Shown here one piece after another: positions 1 through 4,736 of a stretch of 6,715 nt of DNA (its first letter is position 1; every line of letters starts with the position of its first letter). The notes beneath the pieces were generated by a model. The model saw only the letters and a program-made list of their open reading frames with translations. It made no database searches and was not told the DNA's origin. The stretch covers positions 1-6,715 of the forward strand of contig JAKVCH010000164.1 of NCBI GenBank assembly GCA_022447485.1. Reading direction: 5' to 3'. The position numbers and the translations under genes are program-made. Source of the DNA: Polyangiaceae bacterium (lineage in GTDB: Bacteria > Myxococcota_A > Polyangia > Polyangiales > Polyangiaceae).

Positions 1-291
1 TTCGTCTTCATTGGGAGAATTGCTTTCGTTGCCGCCTTCAGTTGGTGCCTGCAAATCGCCATCATCTTTGCCAACCACGAGTGTTTCGGGTGGGGGCTCC
101 GGCGTTGCTGAGAGGGGGGGGGAACTGGTGGAGGGGAGTGGAGAGTTGCTCACGTTGGCTGTGGCCTCTTCATTGTTACCTGAAAGCTCGATGTCCTGCT
201 CTGGAGCCTACACGAGCTCAACGGCGCAGCTGGTCAGGGATAGGCCGAGGGTCAATTGTGTGAGCCAAAGATGACCGAGCCAATTCTTCAC
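1..291 (-). pseudogene. Lipoprotein gene, 5' part, interrupted by in-frame TAG
   Basis: Reading leftward from a GTG at 291-289, the product begins MKNWLGHLWLTQLTLGLS and then LTSC. This is a lipoprotein signal peptide with the lipobox Cys at residue 22 (codon 228-226). Codon 28 (210-208) is TAG. Past the TAG the same frame stays open to the window edge for about 69 codons, rich in Pro, Ser, Thr, Asn, Glu and Asp and almost without Lys/Arg. That is the composition expected of the flexible acidic linker behind a lipidated Cys. The simplest reading is one outer-membrane or periplasmic lipoprotein gene with a nonsense mutation (or a sequencing error), cut off by the window edge. The mature domain is not visible, so no function can be assigned. 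The frame is also open upstream to an ATG at 414, but that start would put about 40 polar residues, including four ALNQK repeats, before the signal peptide, so the GTG is preferred. No strong Shine-Dalgarno precedes either start. A run of nine C (minus strand, 122-114) lies in the linker and is an indel-prone site. Confidence 0.6.
114..122. repeat. G9 homopolymer (C9 in the lipoprotein frame)
   Basis: Nine consecutive G on the plus strand read as C9 in the leftward lipoprotein frame, where they encode part of a Ser-Pro-rich linker. With nine bases the frame is open on both sides. A gain or loss of one base would shift it. Tracts like this are typical slippage sites. Confidence 0.7.
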
Positions 292-303
292 CCGTTGGTC
301 TGG

Positions 304-363
304 AGCCTTTTGGTTGAGAGCCTTTTGGTTGAGAGCCTTTTGGTTGAGAGCCTTTTGGTTGAG
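304..363. repeat. Four exact 15-bp tandem repeats
   Basis: The unit AGCCTTTTGGTTGAG occurs four times back to back (304-318, 319-333, 334-348, 349-363) with no mismatch. A degenerate further copy lies at the left edge. On the minus strand, the direction of the lipoprotein gene, each unit contains CAACCAAAAGG. If translated in the lipoprotein frame it would encode ALNQK four times. The array starts 13 bp upstream of the preferred GTG start at 291, so it most likely lies in the 5' leader of that gene. The perfect identity implies recent expansion, and copy number probably varies between strains. Confidence 0.9.
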
Positions 364-414
364 AGCTGAGTGCTTGTCACTGGAGGGTCTCCGTTTTTTT
401 GTGTTCTGCATCAA

Positions 415-587
415 CCGCTATGTCCGCAGCTCACGGTTTTCATCTTTGCTTAGGCATTTTGTTCAATTTAGCGGCATCAGAGCCTTTGGTGGCAGGGAAG
501 TAATTACCTTCATTCTGTTCTTACTAGAACATGACCAGAGGATTAATTTTTTAAGGCAGAGCCTGAATTATTGACTATAACCAAATA
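415..587. other. Divergent intergenic region
   Basis: This stretch lies between the minus-strand lipoprotein frame and usp. Apart from the 516-531 dyad it is AT-rich toward its right end (GATTAATTTTTTAA near 541-554, TATAAC at 576-581). I see no ORF with a ribosome binding site and no RNA gene. It should contain the promoters of both flanking genes, but no clear sigma-70 pair stands out. Confidence 0.5.
516..531. promoter_or_regulatory. 16-bp dyad, candidate operator upstream of usp
   Basis: TGTTCT-TACT-AGAACA is a perfect 6-bp inverted repeat with a 4-bp spacer. It lies 67 bp upstream of the usp start, in the region between the divergently transcribed lipoprotein and usp genes. An AT-rich stretch follows at 541-553. 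Size, symmetry and position fit the binding site of a dimeric repressor or activator. No regulator is assigned, and I cannot place convincing -35/-10 boxes. Confidence 0.4.
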
Positions 588-593
588 GGGAGG
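588..593 (+). promoter_or_regulatory. Ribosome binding site of the usp gene
   Basis: GGGAGG lies 5 nt before the ATG at 599. It decides the start: the in-frame GTG at 593 overlaps the Shine-Dalgarno itself, and the ATG at 608 is 14 nt away. Confidence 0.75.
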
Positions 594-598
594 TGGCC

Positions 599-1228
599 AT
601 GGGCACTATGATGACGGATAGGGCGGAACGAATCACCGTTGCGATAGAAGAAACAGACTTTGGCATGCACGTGCTGCAGGAGGCCTTAATGTTGGCCTCA
701 CGCTACCGCAGAGCGCAGGTTTACGTTTTACACTGCATTTCCAGTAAAGAACTTTTGGACAATATGCCGCCCCAGCACTCGATTGCGCTGGGCTCAGCGG
801 AAGACCGAGCCCAAGAGGCGTTTTTAGATAGGGCCGACCAAGTCCTAAAGAAGGTTGAGAAAAAGGTTGGCGGAGCAGTCGCCGAAGCCGTGGAATTTAC
901 CATGCGCAGAGATATCCCTGAACATGCAATTGAAGTTTTTGCAGAGCAACTAGATGCAGACTTAATCATTATGGGGAGCCACGGTCATCGAGGAATGAGC
1001 CGGCTTTTTCATCATTTGACGAGTGAGCACGTTGCTCGACACGCAAATTGCAACTTGCTGCTGATTCACAAGAAAGAGCCCGAGGTTGAGGTTGAGTTTG
1101 CAAAAGCCTGTCCTCGATGCGTTGAAGTGAGGCAACAGACAGGCGGCAAAGAGTTGTTTTGTGCCCAACATCGGGAAAAGCATGGTCGTCGACACAGTTA
1201 TCATTATGTGGGTCGAGCTTTAGGCTAA
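599..1228 (+). CDS. Universal stress protein (UspA family) with C-terminal Cys/His tail
   Basis: A 209-residue cytoplasmic protein with one Usp domain (about residues 9-160). It begins with the usual beta strand RITVAIEETDFG, followed by a helix, the strand YVLHC, and the late block DADLIIMGSHGHRGMSRLF ending in NCNLLLIHK. The Usp nucleotide-binding signature is G-x2-G-x9-G-S/T. Here G126 and G129 are present, but the third Gly and the following Ser/Thr are His139 and Leu140 (Thr141 and Ser142 follow). ATP binding may therefore be lost or altered. After the domain comes an extra tail of about 45 residues with CPRC (C171, C174), C188 and H191, spaced C-x2-C-x13-C-x2-H. It is rich in His and Arg and looks like a small zinc-binding knuckle. 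The start at 599 is set by GGGAGG at 588-593. The gene stands alone: the upstream neighbour is divergent and 539 bp separate it from the next gene. Family members act in stress survival; the specific role and ligand are unknown. The family call is firm and the zinc-site call is inference. Confidence 0.9.
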   Translation: MGTMMTDRAERITVAIEETDFGMHVLQEALMLASRYRRAQVYVLHCISSKELLDNMPPQHSIALGSAEDRAQEAFLDRADQVLKKVEKKVGGAVAEAVEFTMRRDIPEHAIEVFAEQLDADLIIMGSHGHRGMSRLFHHLTSEHVARHANCNLLLIHKKEPEVEVEFAKACPRCVEVRQQTGGKELFCAQHREKHGRRHSYHYVGRALG

Positions 1229-1295
1229 TTCATCAGGCATGGGCTTTGGGCTCATTGACCCAGCTCGAGTGTGAGGCTCTTTCAACCTGATGAAT
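1228..1295. repeat. 10-bp inverted repeat just after usp
   Basis: ATTCATCAGG (1228-1237) and CCTGATGAAT (1286-1295) are exact reverse complements with 48 bp between them. The left arm begins at the last base of the usp stop codon. The loop contains a further short pairing, TGGG/CCCA. No T-run follows the right arm, so this is not a classic intrinsic terminator. It could be the stem of a structured 3' end or of a small RNA, or the ends of a tiny element. Confidence 0.45.
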
Positions 1296-1310
1296 ATTGA
1301 AGCGGCCTAG

Positions 1311-1451
1311 GTGAGTACGTCTTTACTCAGCCCTGTCTGCTTCCGTTCAGCCTGGGGGGAGCCTGAGTTCATCGAGCCTCTTCCGATTGTCGGCGGCTTC
1401 ACCTGGTGGTTCTTCCTGGCCGTCGGCTTGCAGTCAATCAGCGTGGAGTGA
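1311..1451 (+). CDS. Possible 46-residue small membrane protein (doubtful)
   Basis: A GTG at 1311 directly follows an in-frame TAG and opens 46 codons ending in TGA at 1449-1451. The peptide has a polar N-terminal half (SAWGEPEFIEPLP) and a hydrophobic C-terminal stretch, IVGGFTWWFFLAVGL, long enough for one membrane pass. The ribosome binding site is poor (GAAG at 1299-1302, 8 nt away). After the TGA the same frame is open again to a TAG at 1587 and covers a 12-codon duplication, so this could be a remnant of a longer decayed gene. The opposite strand is also open here. It matches no family I recognise and may be chance. Confidence 0.2.
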   Translation: MSTSLLSPVCFRSAWGEPEFIEPLPIVGGFTWWFFLAVGLQSISVE

Positions 1452-1468
1452 GCCGTACCGAGCTCTGG

Positions 1469-1540
1469 GGTTCGACTTTCATTTGCCCGTCGCCTCAATG
1501 GTGCGGCTCGCCCTTCATTTGCACAGCGCCTAAATGGTGC
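1469..1540. repeat. Two 36-bp tandem repeats
   Basis: Units 1469-1504 and 1505-1540 match at 29 of 36 positions. The shared cores are TTCATTTGC and AATGGTGC, with CGCCT between them. The length is a multiple of three, so both strands show a 12-residue peptide repeat if translated (RLSFARRLNGAA / RPSFAQRLNGAF on plus). The divergence shows an old duplication. There are only two copies and no spacer, so it is not a CRISPR array. Confidence 0.75.
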
Positions 1541-1558
1541 GTTTGTATCGTTTAGGTG

Positions 1559-1575
1559 CGTATCAGGAGGATACG
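1559..1575. other. Perfect hairpin in the long upstream region
   Basis: CGTATC-AGGAG-GATACG forms a 6-bp stem with a 5-base loop. The loop and first stem base make AGGAGG, a Shine-Dalgarno-like sequence held in the structure. No ORF worth calling starts after it: the next in-frame triplets lead to GTG TAG. It could be an operator or a folded 5' leader element for the downstream protease gene. Confidence 0.35.
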
Positions 1576-1663
1576 TCATCGAGGTGTAGGGGCTGACGCT
1601 GACTCGATAAATCGAAAATTCCCCTTCGAAATTGTCCAATTCCGAATTTTGAATAGCAGAGAG

Positions 1664-1680
1664 GCGTTTGGCACAAACGC
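1664..1680. other. Perfect 7-bp hairpin upstream of the protease gene
   Basis: GCGTTTG-GCA-CAAACGC is a perfect 7-bp inverted repeat around a 3-base centre, 87 bp upstream of the protease start. There is no T-run, so it is not a terminator. It could be an operator (17-bp dyad) or a leader hairpin. Confidence 0.4.
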
Positions 1681-1756
1681 TGCTCTTGAATGGCAGTACG
1701 CCCTCAGTGTGTTTCTGGCGCTGAGAGTTTTCTTCGAATTTTACCAAAGGTCATTC

Positions 1757-1761
1757 AGGTG
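1757..1761 (+). promoter_or_regulatory. Ribosome binding site of the C25 protease gene
   Basis: AGGTG lies 6 nt before the ATG at 1768. It supports that start over the ATG at 1690, which would add 26 residues before the signal peptide and has no comparable site. Confidence 0.6.
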
Positions 1762-1767
1762 CAAAAA

Positions 1768-4548
1768 ATGCTTAGTTCCAGACAGCCAATTAATACTCCG
1801 TTTCTCCGAATTCTCAGGCAGTCAATTTGGCGGCCATCAGCCGTTATGCTCTGTCTCACCTCACTAATGGTGGGCTGCGAGAAGCAAGAAGTTGAGCCCA
1901 CTGCTCAGAAAGAATTTGGTCAGATGCAAATGAATCTGACTGCTGACGATCCTGAGGGTCGCGAGCTACAGCTCAAGGGTTGTGACCTTGAGGTAAAGGG
2001 TCCGAGTTCTTTGAATCTCGATTTGAGTCTGGTCACGAGTGATGACCTACAATTGGTTTTGGAAGCTGGTGACTATGAAGTTAAGCTTGATGGCGATTGC
2101 TTCTTCGAAACGACAGAAGAGTCCGAGCCGGAAATTCTGCCTGCTCAGCTGCTCAGCGACAGGGTGCAGAAAGCGACTGTAAAGCCCGAGCAAGTCAGCC
2201 AAGTCACTTTTGCCTTCTTGGTGCAAAATCAGGAGGTGATTCTGGATACCGGTGATTTAGACGTCGACTTTCAAGTCTTCTTCGAGAATTGCAAAGAGGG
2301 GGAAAAGCGGGCGATATCTTGTTCAAAAGAGGGCATGTTGGGCGATTCGACATTGGTCTGCCAAAACGGCAAGTTTGTCGAGGATGGTCAAGGTTGTGTC
2401 GTCTCAACTACGCCTCCGACTGCTGCCGAAAATACCGTGGCACTTTGCCTTGACCAAAGTGATAACGATGATGATGGCCTCGTCGACTGTCAGGATCCCG
2501 ATTGCGAAACCCCATTGAAGGCAGCCGGACTGTCTGGCGATCTTTGTGCAGCAACTCAACGACGTTGGGTGGGTTTTGATGGAGCCAAGGAGGGAGAACC
2601 GGCCTCTGCCGTTTTGAATACTGAAGAGAGCAAGGGCTCTCGCATGGTTTTCGACGTGGCGATGACAGGTTATTTTACCGAATTGAGAGCTGCGCCCCAT
2701 GGGGAGATTTTCGAAAAGATAAGTGTCCCTGGTGCCGCGCGTGGCAGAGATGCTGGGACACCCGATCTTCCGAGCATTCAATTTGATGTTGGCGTTCCTT
2801 TGGGCCGGGACTTCGGGGACGACGTGAAATTTCAGGTGCAAACGATCAAAACAGAAGATGTCGAGGGCGCAAATATTTGGCCGGTAGTTTATCCGTCTAC
2901 GGATACACGAGGAGCCCCTGATTCGAGTCCTGAGGTATTTGTTCAAGACCAAAAAGTTTATCAAAGCAGCGAGTTTCCAGTCTCTCGGCGAGAAGGGGTT
3001 GTTCGCGGCCTCAACTTGAAAAATGGCAAGACGGTGGGGCAAGTTCGCGTTCCTCTTGCTTCTTTGGATCCCAGTGCTCAGAAGCTGAGTCTAGTCACCA
3101 AGGCGCGAATCATCCTCCTGGTGCCTGGACAGTATGAAACACAGCCTCCCGTATCTCGGGAGAAGTTTCGAGAATTCGAGATAGGTCTCATTAACTGGCG
3201 GTTGATCAAGGAATTCTATCCTTGGTCTCCGATATTTTGCGATCGCTACCTGGCCATCTATCCGGATGATTCCTACGAGGCCGCTCTACGACCCTTACTT
3301 TCCCAAAAGCGACGACAAGGGATGTTCGTGAAGAAGACAGAGATGAGTGAAATCGAATCAACCTACGGTTTAGGGTGCGGGGCGATTCGTGCGACAATTG
3401 CCGACTTCGAAGCAACAACTCCGGATTATTGCGATACCTATGCTTTGCTCGTGGGCGATACTGACACAATCCCACTGTGTACTGCTCCCACGGGTGATCC
3501 TACGGATGACCTTTACGCTTCGACGGATGGTGATGACCTCGACGAAGAAGTCTACCTTGGACGTCTTTCTGTGAATGACCCAACTGACCTGGAACATCAG
3601 GTGAGCAAGATCCTTGCCTACAGTGACAGCCCTGCTCTCTTTTTCGATTATGGCTCATCTCTACTATGGGCGCATAAAGAGGGAGCTCCGGGTAAGTACG
3701 TTGGGGCCCATGAAACTGTTCGTACGACTGCCTATGCAGTTTCACCCACCTTCACAGCTCATTATGGTAGTGTCGCTGGTACGACTGATCTCAACGTGGT
3801 CTCAATGGTCAATAATGGAATGGGTATCGTAGCGTATCGCGGCCATGGCTCTTCGAGTTCAACAGCAACTGGTTGGAATCAAACAAGCGAATACTTCAAT
3901 GATATCGATGTAGCGATGCTGGAAAACCCAATGAATAAGTCGCCCGTACTTTGGTCCTTTGCATGCACCAACTCGAAGCTAACCCAGGAGGATTCTATCT
4001 CTGAACTCTGGATGAGCATGACGGATACATTGGACAACCCTGTTGGCTCGGTCTCGGCCTACGGTGCCACTGAGCCATCTTATACAGATCAGAATCATAT
4101 TCTGGATCAGTGGATGTTCCGAGCCGTCTTTGATGAAGGCCTCGTTCGACAGTCTCATGCTATCGAGCGAGCCGAGGCTCAGATGGGTGCGATTGTCGGT
4201 AGTTCGAATGCGTGGCTCTATCTCCTTTTAGGAGATCCAGCCATGGATATTCGTCGCAGTTATGTGCCTCTGCCGATTATATCTTGGCGCCTTCGTCCAG
4301 AGATTTGTCTCTCGGCAATCTGCGAAGTGTCAGGAGTGATTCAGGATGAGCTAAAGAAGCCTTTGCCTTTTGCGCGGATCTCATTAGTTGTCGGTGCAGA
4401 TACCGAGAACCCACAACAATTCAGCGTTTATGCTGATCAGAATGGTGAGTTCTCTTTGCAACTGCCTGAGCTTTCGGAGCCCTCTTTGGACGTCTTTGTT
4501 CGTTCCGACGAAGGCGCCTCTCTTCAGCAGGCATTTGCACTCAATTAG
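1768..4548 (+). CDS. Lipoprotein with peptidase C25 (gingipain-family) domain
   Basis: A predicted 926-residue cysteine endopeptidase tethered to a membrane by lipid. Order of parts: a signal peptide with a long basic n-region ending SLMVGC (lipobox Cys37); a beta-rich acidic domain (about 45-170); a Cys module with six-residue-type spacing from C175 to C210; the acidic motif DNDDDGLVDCQDPDC (232-246); a C25 propeptide-like region (about 290-480, with GTPDLPSIQF at 330-339); and the C25 catalytic domain (about 490-830). The catalytic domain shows YLAIYPDD (494-501), YALLVGDTDTIP (558-569), TDDLYASTDGD (579-589) and YLGRL (596-600). The catalytic His693 lies in YRGHG and Cys733 in SFACTN, followed by LLLGDPAMDI near 822. 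These match the gingipain His/Cys dyad blocks. The last about 75 residues (C847 and C852, VSGVIQDE, DQNGEFSLQLP) look like a carboxypeptidase-regulatory-type beta domain. There is no type IX secretion CTD. The start at 1768 is set by AGGTG; an ATG at 1846 would give a bare short signal peptide. It ends in TAG before a strong terminator and appears monocistronic. Substrate specificity cannot be read from the sequence. Confidence 0.9.
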   Translation: MLSSRQPINTPFLRILRQSIWRPSAVMLCLTSLMVGCEKQEVEPTAQKEFGQMQMNLTADDPEGRELQLKGCDLEVKGPSSLNLDLSLVTSDDLQLVLEAGDYEVKLDGDCFFETTEESEPEILPAQLLSDRVQKATVKPEQVSQVTFAFLVQNQEVILDTGDLDVDFQVFFENCKEGEKRAISCSKEGMLGDSTLVCQNGKFVEDGQGCVVSTTPPTAAENTVALCLDQSDNDDDGLVDCQDPDCETPLKAAGLSGDLCAATQRRWVGFDGAKEGEPASAVLNTEESKGSRMVFDVAMTGYFTELRAAPHGEIFEKISVPGAARGRDAGTPDLPSIQFDVGVPLGRDFGDDVKFQVQTIKTEDVEGANIWPVVYPSTDTRGAPDSSPEVFVQDQKVYQSSEFPVSRREGVVRGLNLKNGKTVGQVRVPLASLDPSAQKLSLVTKARIILLVPGQYETQPPVSREKFREFEIGLINWRLIKEFYPWSPIFCDRYLAIYPDDSYEAALRPLLSQKRRQGMFVKKTEMSEIESTYGLGCGAIRATIADFEATTPDYCDTYALLVGDTDTIPLCTAPTGDPTDDLYASTDGDDLDEEVYLGRLSVNDPTDLEHQVSKILAYSDSPALFFDYGSSLLWAHKEGAPGKYVGAHETVRTTAYAVSPTFTAHYGSVAGTTDLNVVSMVNNGMGIVAYRGHGSSSSTATGWNQTSEYFNDIDVAMLENPMNKSPVLWSFACTNSKLTQEDSISELWMSMTDTLDNPVGSVSAYGATEPSYTDQNHILDQWMFRAVFDEGLVRQSHAIERAEAQMGAIVGSSNAWLYLLLGDPAMDIRRSYVPLPIISWRLRPEICLSAICEVSGVIQDELKKPLPFARISLVVGADTENPQQFSVYADQNGEFSLQLPELSEPSLDVFVRSDEGASLQQAFALN

Positions 4549-4566
4549 CATCGACGAGTGAGTTTT

Positions 4567-4595
4567 CCTCGGGCCTTACTTTTCAGGACCCGAGG
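4567..4595. other. Hairpin between the protease stop and its terminator
   Basis: CCTCGGGCCT (4567-4576) pairs with AGG-A-CCCGAGG (4585-4595), a 10-bp stem with one bulged A and an 8-base loop. It has no T-run on either side. It may protect or assist the 3' end of the protease mRNA, or slow polymerase arriving from the convergent channel gene. Confidence 0.5.
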
Positions 4596-4608
4596 GGAAA
4601 TCACGGAG

Positions 4609-4649
4609 CCAGAGTGAAGCGCCCATAAGGTGTTTCGCTCTGGTTTTTT
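4609..4649 (+). terminator. Intrinsic terminator of the protease gene
   Basis: CCAGAGTGAAGCGCC (4609-4623) pairs with GGTGTTTCGCTCTGG (4629-4643) over 15 positions including three G-T pairs. The loop is CATAA, and T6 follows directly at 4644-4649. It is oriented for plus-strand transcripts, 60 bp after the protease stop. Confidence 0.9.
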
Positions 4650-4736
4650 CGCAAACTGTTAGGTGAGAATTCTTTCGGGTAGACGGCGTATCGGTGCTTT
4701 CGGGCAGGGACGAGCCTTTTCGTTTCAAGTCGCGAG

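Larger units (their letters stand above)
1229..1767. other. 539-bp region without a confident gene
   Basis: Between usp and the protease gene there is no tRNA-like structure and no CDS with good support. The region holds the inverted repeat at 1228-1295, the doubtful small ORF 1311-1451, the 36-bp duplication and the two hairpins at 1559-1575 and 1664-1680. It also has a short dyad TGAGTA-N6-TACTCA at 1312-1329 and AAAATTC/GAATTTT at 1615-1650. It must carry the protease promoter, but I cannot place one with confidence. Confidence 0.6.

Noticed and set aside
208..210. TAG as a normally decoded amino acid codon (alternative genetic code)
   Set aside because: The protease gene ends at a TAG followed within 60 bp by an intrinsic terminator, so TAG acts as a stop here. 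Local read-through remains possible but is not shown.
11..274. Plus-strand frames opposite the lipoprotein linker
   Set aside because: They are Ser/Gly-rich antisense readings of the Ser/Pro-rich lipoprotein frame, with no start signal.
314..574. Plus-strand frame beginning with repeated RAFWL
   Set aside because: It starts from a TTG inside the 15-bp repeat array without a ribosome binding site. The repeated peptide is just the antisense reading of the array, and the rest resembles no protein.
1469..1540. 36-bp repeats as a CRISPR remnant
   Set aside because: The two units are directly adjacent with no spacer and differ at seven positions. No cas gene is in the window.
1307..1747. 146-codon minus-strand ORF opposite the intergenic region
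   Set aside because: It has no recognisable domain and no ribosome binding site. Its composition is low in hydrophobic residues and rich in Arg/Asn/Thr/Pro. The start lies inside the region just before the protease gene. Kept only as part of the open-frame finding.
2404..3042. Long minus-strand frame inside the protease gene
   Set aside because: It is antisense to a well-supported coding region, with an Arg/Ser/Ile-rich composition typical of a shadow frame.
4567..4595. Hairpin as terminator of the minus-strand channel gene
   Set aside because: On the minus strand the stem is followed by AAAACT rather than a T-run. I see no clear intrinsic terminator for the channel gene.
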